DNA of 23,617 nt. Origin: Patescibacteria group bacterium UBA5194 (GTDB taxonomy: Bacteria; Patescibacteriota; Gracilibacteria; BD1-5; UBA6164). The stretch spans positions 1 through 23,617 of the forward strand of contig DHWA01000039.1 of the NCBI GenBank assembly GCA_002412935.1, in the 5' to 3' direction. This document shows, one piece after another, positions 1 through 7,909 of this stretch (position 1 is its first letter; each line of letters opens with the position of its first letter). The notes beneath the pieces were generated by a model, which had not been told where the DNA came from, did no database searches, and saw only the letters and a list, made by a program, of their open reading frames with translations. The translations under genes were made by a program, and so were the position numbers.

Positions 1-12
1 AACTATAGTATT

Positions 13-1245
13 TTAAATATTTTTTTCGTATTTTTCCCACAATAGTATACTAAATGGAAGAAGAATAAGAAAAAATCATCTTATTAGTAATCAAGATCTA
101 AGTATATTATCTGTATCTATAAGTGTATAGTATAGGAGCAAATAAAGTATAAATAAAGCTAAAACTCTTCATATCCATAATACAGCTTCTCTAAAAATCA
201 TTGCAGGAAAAAAATCATGGTCTCAAGTTTTTATGCTATCCATAAGCTCTAAATCATATACATGTTCAGATACTCTAAAGATGGGACTCGTAAATATTGT
301 AGTTAAGGAAAATATTATAAAAATCGTTAAATTAAAAAATATTCAAAAAAATACATTAATAATAAATATAAAAATACAGATAATAAAAAAGTATTTTAAT
401 CTAGTTTTTTTATTTCTTTTAAAGGATAAATCCATAACTAAATATGTAGATAATATTGTTAATATTCATTGAAAAAGTCATATATTTATCTCAGTTTTAA
501 GTATAACTATACTTATTATAGGAATTAAAACTAACTCAAAACTTCTTATGAATCATCATCCAAGCAAAAAATATAAATGTCAGTATTTATATCTTTTAAA
601 GTTAAAAAAATTTTTTAGATCCGATAAAGTTATCTTTTTTGGAATATAAGAATCAATATTGTTTATAAAAAAAAATGAAGAAATATATATAAGTGGTAAA
701 AATAAAAATAATATTAGATATCAGTTAAAATTTGAAAATGTTGACAAGTAAAATATTAAAGAAACAATTAATGGGGTAATAATCTGTAATATATTTCTTC
801 ATACAGTGATTGAAGATGAATAAAAATCTCTATTTTTATCTTCTATATTTTTTAATTCTTGAGTGTGCACTGCACACCGGAAAGATCAATTTCATAAACC
901 ATACAAACTTCAAAATACATATGCTCAAAATAAATTTCAATTAAAAATAAGTAAACAAATAAATGATAATGTGAAAAATGAATATCAGATGTAATACATA
1001 TTTTTTATATTTTTTCACAATAAACTCATTATCCATCATATAAAAGAAAATCAAACAAAATTAAAAGTAAAAAAATTGATATTATAAAAAATTATATCTT
1101 TAAATGAGTTATTGATTTTAAAAACATAGATATTTACAAAAGTCATAGCAATAAGAGCTCAAACTGAGTATATCCACATAAGGTAAACCATTGATTTATT
1201 GGATTCTGGTAATTTTTTAAAATTGAGTAAAAAAAGTTTGATCAT
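13..1245 (-). CDS. Multi-pass membrane transporter, MFS-like
   Basis: A 410-residue protein made mostly of hydrophobic segments, about ten to twelve likely membrane helices, separated by short polar loops. A glycine-rich loop around residue 115 (GLGNGSF, then His-Thr-Gln-Glu-Leu) and a later Arg-Asp-Phe-Tyr-Ser motif recall major facilitator proteins of the YQGE type. I recognise this only at family level, and the substrate is unknown. Many transmembrane glycines are TGA, so the frame is continuous only under the UGA=Gly code. The start is the first ATG after an in-frame TAA just upstream; no Shine-Dalgarno is visible. It lies downstream of rpmE on the same strand, behind a terminator, so it probably has its own promoter. 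Confidence 0.6.
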
Positions 1246-1300
1246 TGTTATTGTTTTTATTATTTATTGGACTTAGTATATTGATTTTTTAAAATAACAA

Positions 1301-1334
1301 AAAAAATTCTGATAATAATTTATCAGAATTTTTT
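1301..1334 (-). terminator. Intrinsic terminator after rpmE
   Basis: A 14-bp perfect stem (1301-1314 with 1321-1334) around a 6-nt loop, with A- and T-runs on both sides, so it could work in both directions. It sits 12 nt past the rpmE stop and separates the tRNA-rpmE unit from the transporter gene. Confidence 0.8.
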
Positions 1335-1345
1335 TAGTATAATTT

Positions 1346-1561
1346 TTATTTTTGTAAAGTTTCAGTTTTCTTCATTCTTGCATAGAATTTATCAACTGCA
1401 CCAGTTTTCAAGATTCTTTGTTCTCAAGTAAAGAAAGGATGACATTTAGAACAGATTTCTATTCTTTGATCTCATTTCATTGTAGACTTAACATCGTAAA
1501 CTGCTCCACATGAACAAGTAATTGTAATTTTATTTACATTTGGGTGTATATCTTTTTTCAT
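1346..1561 (-). CDS. rpmE: Ribosomal protein bL31
   Basis: A 71-residue protein with the usual L31 start (MKKDIHPN) and the zinc-binding pairs CxC (CSCGA) and CxxC (CSKCHP) of the C+ type. It is a component of the 50S subunit that bridges to the 30S head. The length is normal for the family. One conserved glycine (FFTGEQ) is TGA. It is the last gene of the tRNA-Thr / tRNA-Tyr / tRNA-Leu / rpmE series and is closed by the hairpin at 1301-1334, so it may be co-transcribed with the tRNAs. Confidence 0.95.
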
Positions 1562-1616
1562 AATATATGGTTTTTATATTTGTCCGCCAAAGTACGAGAC
1601 AAAAATGTAATATAAA

Positions 1617-1701
1617 TGGTGCCCAGGAAGAGACTCGAACTCTTACGCCACTACAGCACTGGTTTCTAAGACCAGCATGTCTACCATTTCATCACCTGGG
1701 C
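1617..1701 (-). tRNA. tRNA-Leu (UAG)
   Basis: An 85-nt class II tRNA with a 7-bp acceptor stem (GCCCAGG/CCTGGGC), an encoded CCA end, a long variable arm, and the anticodon loop CTTAGAA giving anticodon UAG, which reads CUN leucine codons. It is 11 nt downstream of tRNA-Tyr. Confidence 0.95.
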
Positions 1702-1712
1702 TAAAAAATGTA

Positions 1713-1797
1713 TGGTGGGCAGGGAGTGATTTGAACACTCGAAGGCGAAGCCAACGGATTTACAGTCCGTCCCATTTGACCGCTCTGGAACCTGCCC
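1713..1797 (-). tRNA. tRNA-Tyr (GUA)
   Basis: Acceptor stem GGGCAGG/CCTGCCC with encoded ACCA end, long class II variable arm, and anticodon loop CTGTAAA giving GUA. It lies between tRNA-Thr and tRNA-Leu on the same strand. Confidence 0.95.
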
Positions 1798-1803
1798 AAA
1801 AAT

Positions 1804-1876
1804 TTAGGGATTAGTCTTTAAGGCATAGATTTAAGACAAATTACCTATTTCCTAAGCATTAATTACTAATCCCTAA
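1804..1876. repeat. Inverted repeat in the tRNA-Thr/tRNA-Tyr spacer
   Basis: Perfect 12-bp arms (1804-1815 and 1865-1876, TTAGGGATTAGT and its complement) enclose 49 nt. The inner part can form a second, slightly bulged hairpin (1814-1821 with 1831-1837). It has no U-tract and sits inside a tRNA transcript. It may be a processing structure or a small dispersed repeat. Confidence 0.6.
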
Positions 1877-1887
1877 TATGTTTTTAA

Positions 1888-1963
1888 TGGAGCCGCTTAT
1901 CAGATTTGAACTGATGACCGTTCGCTTACAAGGCGAATGCTCTACCAACTGAGCTAAAGCGGC
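1888..1963 (-). tRNA. tRNA-Thr (UGU)
   Basis: 76 nt with acceptor stem GCCGCTT/AAGCGGC, discriminator T, encoded CCA, and anticodon loop CTTGTAA giving UGU. It is the first gene of the minus-strand tRNA-rpmE unit. Confidence 0.95.
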
Positions 1964-1989
1964 AATATTATATTTTTTAAGTAGGTCAT

Positions 1990-2017
1990 ATATTATTAAA
2001 AAAGATTATTTTGTCAA
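1990..2017 (-). promoter_or_regulatory. Likely sigma70 promoter of the tRNA-Thr unit
   Basis: Read on the minus strand: TTGACA (2017-2012), a 16-nt spacer, then TAATAT (1995-1990), about 27 nt before the tRNA-Thr 5' end. The -35 box is a perfect consensus. Confidence 0.6.
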
Positions 2018-2103
2018 ATAAAATATAAATATTATTTTTAACATATAATTTTTATTATTATTAGGAAATACTATTGCCATAATTAAGTTTTTATGAAAAA
2101 AAT

Positions 2104-2129
2104 TTGCTATTTAATTTTTTTTATATAAT
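2104..2129 (+). promoter_or_regulatory. Candidate promoter of tRNA-Lys
   Basis: A consensus -10 box TATAAT (2124-2129) lies 18 nt before the tRNA-Lys 5' end. A -35-like TTGCTA starts at 2104, with a short 14-nt spacer. The -10 is convincing and the -35 is weak. Confidence 0.45.
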
Positions 2130-3910
2130 ATGTGGAAACAAAAAAATGGGATAGTAGCTCAGTTGGTAGAGCAGGGCCCTTTTAAGGCCAAGGTCGTGGG
2201 TTCGAGCCCCGCCTGTCCCACCATTTGAAATAGAGCAGGACGAATATTTTCATTTTGAAAATTTTCGTCTTTTTTTGTATCTAAATCTTCGCTTTCTGTT
2301 CTAAAAAACAAAGTAACAACAACTTCATCTTTTAAGATTCTAATATCTTTTATACAATTTTCTATAAACTCTTTTTGCTCTTCTTTTGTTAGCTTGTAAA
2401 TATCTTGTCACTTATACTTTTCAATATATTTTTCAAATTGTATTTTATCATTTATATTTCTTTCGTGATTTTGGATTATTTCTCTTAATTCTTCATTTCT
2501 ATTTTTTAAAATATTGATATTTGATTTATTTTCTTCTATCATATTATTATAAATTTCTCTCATTGATTTATCTTCTTCATCAAGCGATTTATCAACTAAA
2601 TTACATATTTTAGTATATGTTTTTTTAATGCTTGTTTCATTGTTTTCAAATTCGCTTTTATATCTTTCAATATTTTTGTGTTCTTTGCTTTTATTTAAAT
2701 AAGTTTCAAGTATTAATTCGGGTTTTTGAAAATATTTATTAATCTCTTTAAAAATATTATCTTTTAGTTCTGATTCTCTAATTTGAGAGTTATCACATTT
2801 ATTATCTCAATATTTACTAGGGTTTGTTTTTCAACATCTATAATAATGCCTAAAATCTCAATCCTTATCAATTTTTCCTTTGTCTCCTTTATATCTACTC
2901 CCACACTCTCAACATTTCAAAACTTGACTAAATAAATGATTAATAATAGGTTTATTATTGTTATTATTTCTAAATTTATTTTGAACTAGCATTTTTTGAG
3001 CTTTTTCATATATTTCATTATCAACTATATTTTCAACTTCTAAAGGTATCCATTCGTTTTTATCTCTTTCTCATCTCTTACTAAATTTTTTATCATTTCA
3101 AAAGTCATCTTCTCAAATATACTCGTTATCTTTTGATTTATTTAACCAATAAAGCCCAATATATGCTTCATTTGATAAGATTTGTGATATATTTGTAGGA
3201 TTCCAAACTCAATAATTATTTTCATTTTTTCTCTTTCTTAATTGTCTATCGTGCTTTGGTAGTATCTTTTTTGAAGTCAATAATCTAGCAATTTCAGCTA
3301 AACTCTTGTTTTCATTTACATATAAATCAAAAATATCTTTAATAATATTTGCTTCTTCTTCTACTATTTCTAAATTTCTTGTTTTATCATTTTTTATAAA
3401 TCATAAACAAGGACTTCAACCACTAGAAAAAAATCATTTTTTAACAGCTTCTAAAGCTCATTCTCTGGTTTTCTCTGCAAATAAATCTCTTTCCATTTCT
3501 GCAATAGCTCACAAAACAGTTAAAAAGAACTTTCAAGTATGAGATGAAGTATCTATATTTTCAGTAGTAGAGATAAAAGAAATATTATAAATATTAAAAA
3601 ATTCTATTAATTCAAGTATAATTTTTGTTTTTCTTCATAGTCTATCTAGTTTATAAACAATAACTACATCTATTTTTCATTTTTTAATATCATCTTTTAA
3701 TTTTGCTAATCAAGGTCTATCTAAATCATCTTTTGCCCCAGATATTCAAAGGTCTTTATAAACAAGGTCTTCATTGTATTCAAAACCTTTATCAAAATTA
3801 TAGTCAATATATGCTTTAATTTTTGTTAACTGTAAATCCTTCCCGTGACCATTTTTAGCTTGTTCTTCAGTAGAGACCCTTATATATACTCAAACTTTTA
3901 TTTTTTTCAT
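2111..3910 (-). CDS. Large serine recombinase (integrase) whose frame runs through tRNA-Lys
   Basis: A 599-residue large serine recombinase. The resolvase domain (about 5-150) has the nucleophile in YIRVST (Ser13), GISG, the DRPG motif and YKLDRLGR (86-93), followed by MERDLFAEKTREG. Next come a recombinase domain, a zinc ribbon (Cys333, Cys336, Cys359, Cys372) and a long charged coiled-coil region (about 390-510). It should integrate and excise the element by cutting all four strands through a covalent serine link. The start ATG overlaps the end of the upstream small gene by 13 nt. The 3' end is odd: residues from about 564 are read antisense through the whole tRNA-Lys gene, and the first TAA is at 2111-2113 in host DNA. 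This suggests that the attachment core lies at the tRNA 3' end and that the native C-terminus differs in the circular form. Family assignment is firm; the tail is inference. Confidence 0.93.
2148..2223 (+). tRNA. tRNA-Lys (UUU), inferred integration target
   Basis: 76 nt with acceptor GGGATAG/CTGTCCC, encoded ACCA, and anticodon loop CTTTTAA giving UUU. The D-arm and T-arm are standard, with one mismatch at the top of the anticodon stem. The recombinase gene abuts it on the other strand. It has no terminator of its own immediately downstream, but a perfect one appears at 13716-13747 just after a second CCACCA. I read this as displacement by integration. Confidence 0.95.
2218..2223. repeat. 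Putative left attachment core (tRNA-Lys 3' end)
   Basis: CCACCA, consisting of the last two acceptor-stem C residues, the discriminator and the CCA end. It matches 13696-13701. Recombination here leaves the tRNA intact. Confidence 0.5.
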
Positions 3911-4158
3911 AGTTTATCTTTATTTAAGATGATAATTATTAAAGAGATAATTATAAAAATGACTATAAATAAGATTCAAACTTTCCAATTTAAATATAAT
4001 AGAATCAAAAATGTAGTTATTACTATAAATTCAGAAACAAGAAAACCTTTTTTAAATATAGTTCTAGTTAGCATTAAAGTAAAATTCTTTTTTGCTTCAA
4101 TTTCTTCTTCTTTTGTATTATCATTAAATACAAAACGATAATTTCTTTTTTTATTCAT
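3898..4158 (-). CDS. Small membrane protein upstream of the recombinase
   Basis: 86 residues that I do not recognise. The first 30 are charged (RNYRFVFNDNTKEEEIEAKK). Two hydrophobic helices follow, about 43-58 and 60-77, with a short basic end (LNKDKLGKK). The frame passes one TGA (Gly) between the helices and a second near the end, then stops at TAA after overlapping the recombinase start by 13 nt in another frame. That overlap points to co-transcription and translational coupling with the recombinase. The soluble N-terminus and helical hairpin would suit a membrane-anchored partner, but the function is unknown. Confidence 0.65.
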
Positions 4159-4520
4159 TTATATTAATTATTAATATTTTTACTAATTTTGATTTTAATT
4201 CTTTTCTTGAAAAAGTAAAAAAATACTAAAAATTAAAAATACGATTTTTTATAAAAATTTTCAAAAAGTGCAAAATTGAATTTTGGGTATTTTTTAAAAA
4301 AAATTAAAAAAAATAGAAATTGAAAATTAACATTTTTAAAAATCTTTTTGAAAAACATCAAAAATCGATTTTCAAAAAAGGGTACTTTTTTAGTGTTTTT
4401 TTCTAAAAATTACTATTTTTTTTATTTTTTTAAACTTTTTTAAAAAATCATATATGATATTTTTTGACTAATAAGCTAATTTTATATATAAAAAATTATG
4501 AATTCGTTAAAAAATTAAAC

Positions 4521-4610
4521 TTTTTTTTGCACTTTTTTTTGTTTTTTCTAGCTTTTTTTTGATGTTTTTATACTTTTTTTTCTACTTTTTGCACTTTTTT
4601 TTGTTTTTTT
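4521..4610. repeat. Phased T-tracts, likely curved DNA
   Basis: Nine T-runs of 5-8 bases start at 4521, 4533, 4542, 4553, 4565, 4574, 4586, 4595 and 4604. The mean spacing is about 10.4 bp, in register with the helical repeat. Such phasing is known to bend DNA. The unit TTTGCAC plus T8 plus G occurs twice. Confidence 0.6.
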
Positions 4611-4665
4611 ATAGAAAACTACTATAAAAAAACAAAAATTTTTTGAAAAAATGCTGTTTTAGGTA

Positions 4666-4705
4666 CCAAAACCACTAAAAAGGGGGTCGTTTTTAGTGGT
4701 TTTGG
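4666..4705. repeat. Perfect 16-bp hairpin with a G-rich loop
   Basis: Arms 4666-4681 and 4690-4705 are perfectly complementary (CCAAAACCACTAAAAA), with the 8-nt loop GGGGGTCG. It is much more GC-rich than its surroundings. Neither strand has a U-run directly after the stem, so a classical terminator is unlikely. It could be a replication or nicking hairpin, or a protein-binding site. Confidence 0.6.
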
Positions 4706-4792
4706 AGGTTTTCGTTCAAAATTAGAAAATTGAAAATTTTTTTGATTCGTAAAATTGAAAAAATACTAAAAATCTATGTAATTTCAATTTTT

Positions 4793-6211
4793 TTAATTTT
4801 CTAATTTTTGTTTAATTTTTAATTTTAGGTATTCAATTAAATCTTTTTGTTTATTGTATTTTGGATTTTTTAAATCAATTTTTTCTAATTTTATATTAAT
4901 TTGATTTAATTTATTAATAGATAAATTTAAAATTAATTTATCTATTTGATTTTTTGTTTTTTCTGATAAAGAATTATTAATTTTATTTTTGTTTGAAATA
5001 TCTATTATTTCATATTTTCAAATATAATAATCTCAATGCTTATTTATATATTGTGGATTAGTTCACCATTCTAGAGAGTAAACAAGAATTTTATTATTTC
5101 ATAAAAGTTTTAATCAAGAATTTCAATCTTCAACAAGACTATCATAAGGTCAATATTTAATTCAGTTTATATTAAAATAATATTCTTTTTCATAATCTTT
5201 AAAATGTTTTTCATATTTTATAGCAAATCAATCATCTCATAAATCTACATAATTTATGTTAGCTCAATCTATATAATAGTTTTTTCCTAGTATTTCTACA
5301 TATAACTTATTATCTTCATATTTTACTAAAACTAATCATTTAGTTTTTCAATCGTAAATACTAACAGAGTTAAAAGGTCAATATTTATTTCAATTATAAT
5401 AAAAATATTCAGAATTATTTTCAGTATACTTTATCGCAGTCATTCATTTTATTTCTGTTTTTGCTCATGTTTTTATAAATATTTTTCAATCTTTATATAT
5501 GTCTGTTGTATAACGATATCATCAAAAATGATATCAAATTTCATCTCAAAGATTAATTATTGTAATATATTCACTTTCTGGTCATATTATTTTTCAATTA
5601 ATGTTAGCATAGTATTTATTTCAAATACTATAACTAAATCAAAATCAATTTTTTCACAAGTCATATCATCAAAATAATGCATTATATGGTCAATATTTTT
5701 TTCAATTAATATCAACTGAACTATTATAAATAAATGAAGGAATTATTTTAAACTTCTTTTCTTCTTCTTTTTCTTCATTATTATTTTTATTTGATTCAAT
5801 AGTAATATTTTCAAAATCTAAAGTAATTTCTTCATTATTTTCTCAAAAATATTTTTCTCATAGTTTATAATAAAATTCTTTTCAAGATGTTATATTTGGT
5901 TTATATTTTACTCATGGTATATTTCATCATGATATTATACTTCAAAATCATGGTTCATCAAAAGGTCAATATGTTTTTCATTTATAGTATCAATACCATT
6001 TTCAATTTTCATAATAAGAAAAAGTTACTCATTTTTCTCATAAATCTTGAATATTTAAAAAATTATATGGTCATTGTTTATTTCAATCAATCTCGATATA
6101 GTTTAAATCTGGATAAGTTTTTGATGATTCTGGGAAAATAAACGAATAACTTTTATTCATATAAATAAAAATCATTCAAATTATTAAAATTAATTTTATT
6201 GTTTTTTTCAT
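4793..6211 (-). CDS. Exported repeat protein with NGxKYGP(Y/F) repeats
   Basis: 472 residues. The N-terminus is a signal peptide or membrane anchor (MKKT, then a hydrophobic stretch to about residue 17). The body contains at least six spaced copies of a motif (I/Y)(N/D)G-x-x-Y-G-P-(Y/F)-(N/D), for example IDGNKQGPYN (41-50), INGKKYGPYN, YNGNKYGPFN and INGIKYGPYD. Aromatic-rich beta-like strands such as FSYYENGKWYGYY lie between them. A Glu/Lys-rich linker splits the repeats near residue 155, and the C-terminus (about 410-472) is a Lys/Asn/Leu-rich helix. It resembles MORN- or WG-type beta-repeat proteins without matching one exactly. Nearly all repeat glycines are TGA. It sits 34 nt downstream of another membrane-protein gene, probably in one operon. 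The location outside the cytoplasm is inferred; the partner is unknown. Confidence 0.75.
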
Positions 6212-6245
6212 AGTAGTTTATTAATAAATAATTTTTTTAAAGTTT

Positions 6246-6578
6246 TTATATGTCTTTCTCATCTTCTGTTATATTTTTATCTCTGTTAAATTCATGATTT
6301 TCTCAATTTATAGATATATAAGCACAAAATAAGATTGTTATTATAACTAAAACAATACTTAAATTTCTTTTAGATATAAATTTTTTAATATATGTATTTA
6401 TTAAAAATATATTTAAGAAAATTAAAAATAATCACATTCAGTAAAAAATTAATGGGTTTAAATAAGGTGTTACATTACTTAATTTTCAAAACATAAAATC
6501 CCAAAAGAAGAACGAAGAAATAAAAACTAATACATTTAAAGAAATAAATATACTAATTATTTTCAATATTTTTTTCAT
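6246..6578 (-). CDS. Small membrane protein, three to four helices
   Basis: 110 residues of unknown family. Hydrophobic segments at about 5-22, 40-62 and 75-91 alternate with short basic loops (KKFISKRN), and the C-terminal tail is acidic (NRDKNITEDEKDI). The start ATG follows an AT-rich leader. The stop is 34 nt before the repeat-protein gene, so the two are probably transcribed together from the divergent region at 6579-6938. It may anchor or export the repeat protein, but this is inferred only from adjacency. Confidence 0.65.
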
Positions 6579-6938
6579 ACAATTTAAAATAAAAAAATAA
6601 AAGCAGATAAAATTAATTATCCACCTTTATTATGTTTTTTTTCTTACATAAAAGGGATAACTAATACCTCTCGCGAAAGAAAAACAAACCAATTTATGTG
6701 CTTTAAAAAAACAACATAGAAGGGAATGTGGTATTAATTACCCCATCTATATATTTGTTTTTTTAAGTTAAAATTTGTTCACTTAAAAACTGGATTATTT
6801 TTCTTTCGCAAGATACAATTTAATCATTTTTTAAAATAAGTCAAAAGATTTTTGTGGAATTTATTCTACAAGTATAAAAAGTTGCTTTTTATAGCTTTCT
6901 GCATATATTCTACTAAGTTATATTTAATAATTTTTAAT
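6579..6938. promoter_or_regulatory. Divergent control region with several inverted repeats
   Basis: A 360-bp gene-free stretch between the minus-strand repeat-protein operon and the plus-strand R-M operon. Seen in it: a 15-bp inverted repeat with 13 matches (6654-6668 with 6730-6744), a second of 13 bp with 12 matches built on GCGAAAGAAAAA (6672-6684 with 6798-6810), and an imperfect T/A-run pair (6639-6652 with 6705-6718). The first two cross rather than nest. A possible plus-strand promoter is TTGCTT (6882-6887), 16 nt, TATATT (6904-6909). Confidence 0.5.
6853..6870. promoter_or_regulatory. Candidate operator (C-box-like dyad)
   Basis: TGTGGAAT-TT-ATTCTACA, two 8-bp arms with 7 matches, 69 bp before the HTH regulator's start and upstream of the candidate -35. 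Restriction-modification controller proteins are known to bind dyads of this size at their own promoters; binding here is inferred. Confidence 0.35.
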
Positions 6939-7145
6939 ATGGAAAAGGAAGAAAAAGAATTATTAATTGAATTATGATTAAAAATAAAAAATGCTAGAGA
7001 CAAACTCGACATTAGTCAGTCTGATTTAGCTGAAAAAACTTGAATTGATAGAAGTTATATTAGTATGGTTGAAAGATGAAAAACTAATATAACTTATTTG
7101 AAATTAAAAAAACTTGAAAAAATTTTAGATTTAGATTTAAACTAA
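6939..7145 (+). CDS. XRE/Cro-type HTH regulator, likely R-M controller protein
   Basis: 68 residues, essentially one helix-turn-helix domain. The XRE hallmarks are LGLKIKNARDKLDISQSDLAEKTG (given in part: NARDKLDISQSDLAEKTG) followed by DRSYISMVERGKTN. Size and position match the controller (C) proteins of restriction-modification systems, which delay restriction while the host is being methylated. It is the first gene of the plus-strand operon leading to Mod and Res. Four glycines are TGA. A dyad lies upstream (6853-6870), and a direct repeat AAGTATATAT (7166-7175, 7177-7186) lies just downstream, before the next gene. Confidence 0.85.
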
Positions 7146-7165
7146 ATCTTGATTTATTTATAATA

Positions 7166-7186
7166 AAGTATATATTAAGTATATAT
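7166..7186 (+). repeat. Tandem AAGTATATAT pair between regulator and R-M genes
   Basis: Two 10-bp direct copies spaced 11 bp apart, 21 bp before the next ATG. It may hold a -10 box or a second operator. It is low-complexity, so caution applies. Confidence 0.3.
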
Positions 7187-7206
7187 GTAAAAATTAATAC
7201 AAAATT

Positions 7207-7905
7207 ATGACTAGAATTGATTATAAATTAAGTATAGAAGATAAAGATGTATTATTATTTAATAAATTTTTGGGCTATTGAGACCCTATAAATAGTAATA
7301 TTTGGTTTTTATGAAATGAAGAAAAATTTGAAAAAGGTCAAAGTATCTTAGATAAAATTAACTTAATTAATGATAATAGTAAAATAAATATATTTTATGA
7401 TGAAATAAATTGATATTTTACTAAGCAATTCACAGATTATCAAGATTATGAATCTATGTGGTATTGATATAAAATTATGCAAAAAAAAATTATTAAAGAT
7501 TTAAATAAAGCTTTTATTTCTGAATTTTTCTTTTTACCTAGTTTTTCTTGATATAAATTATGAGAAACATATTTAAAAGATAATGATATTAAAGATATAA
7601 AAAATAGAAATGATTTTTATGATAGTAATTCAAATTTATCAAATTTATTATTATCAAGATTAGATTATATATTTTGATTATTAAATAATAATAATTTTAT
7701 TAATAAAAAAGAAATTTATATTTATTGAAGAGATAATAACATAGATGATAAAATTGATTTTTTATTTAAAACTAAATACAAAGATTATATAGATGAATTA
7801 AAAGTTCCTCTTAAATATGATAAAGAATGAAATAATATTAAAATAAAGAAATTTATTTTAAATTGAAATATAATTTATATAACTAAAGATATAATAATAA
7901 TTTAA
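7207..7905 (+). CDS. Unknown protein with UDG-superfamily-like N-terminal motif, R-M accessory
   Basis: 232 residues. Near the N-terminus it reads GYGDPINSNIWFLGNEE (23-39), which resembles the first active-site strand and loop of uracil-DNA-glycosylase-like proteins (G-x-G-D/N-P ... I-W-F-L-G-x-E). No cysteine is present, so there is no iron-sulphur site of the family 4/5 type. The rest is acidic and aromatic-rich (DEINGYFTKQFTDYQDYESMW) with a Lys/Ile-rich beta C-terminus. It lies between the regulator and Mod with only 4 nt to the Mod start, so it is surely co-transcribed. I infer a nucleic-acid-related accessory role, but the motif is a single short match and the function is open. Confidence 0.7.
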
Positions 7906-7909
7906 AAAT

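Larger units (their letters stand above)
4159..4792. other. Non-coding region of the element, candidate origin or regulatory region
   Basis: 634 bp without a credible gene; both flanking genes are on the minus strand. It is almost pure A/T with long homopolymer runs. Within it are a 12-bp palindrome (ATCATATATGAT, 4448-4459), phased T-tracts (4521-4610), a repeated unit around GCAC plus T8 (4529 and 4591), and a 16-bp perfect hairpin (4666-4705). It is the largest gene-free stretch of the element, so it is the best place for an origin or main control region. No Rep gene is visible. Confidence 0.5.

Noticed and set aside
863..877. GC-rich palindrome GTGTGCACTGCACAC in the transporter gene
   Set aside because: It is striking in AT-rich DNA but lies inside a continuous coding frame (RCAVHTQE), and 15 bp is within chance.
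1801..1880. A fourth tRNA or degraded tRNA in the Thr-Tyr spacer
   Set aside because: No acceptor, T-arm or CCA pattern; only a simple inverted repeat.
3306..4141. Plus-strand open frames (3306-3542 and 3845-4141)
   Set aside because: They lie antisense to the recombinase and the small membrane protein, whose frames carry real motifs.
4666..4705. Hairpin as a rho-independent terminator
   Set aside because: Neither strand has a T-run directly after the stem, although the fold is strong.
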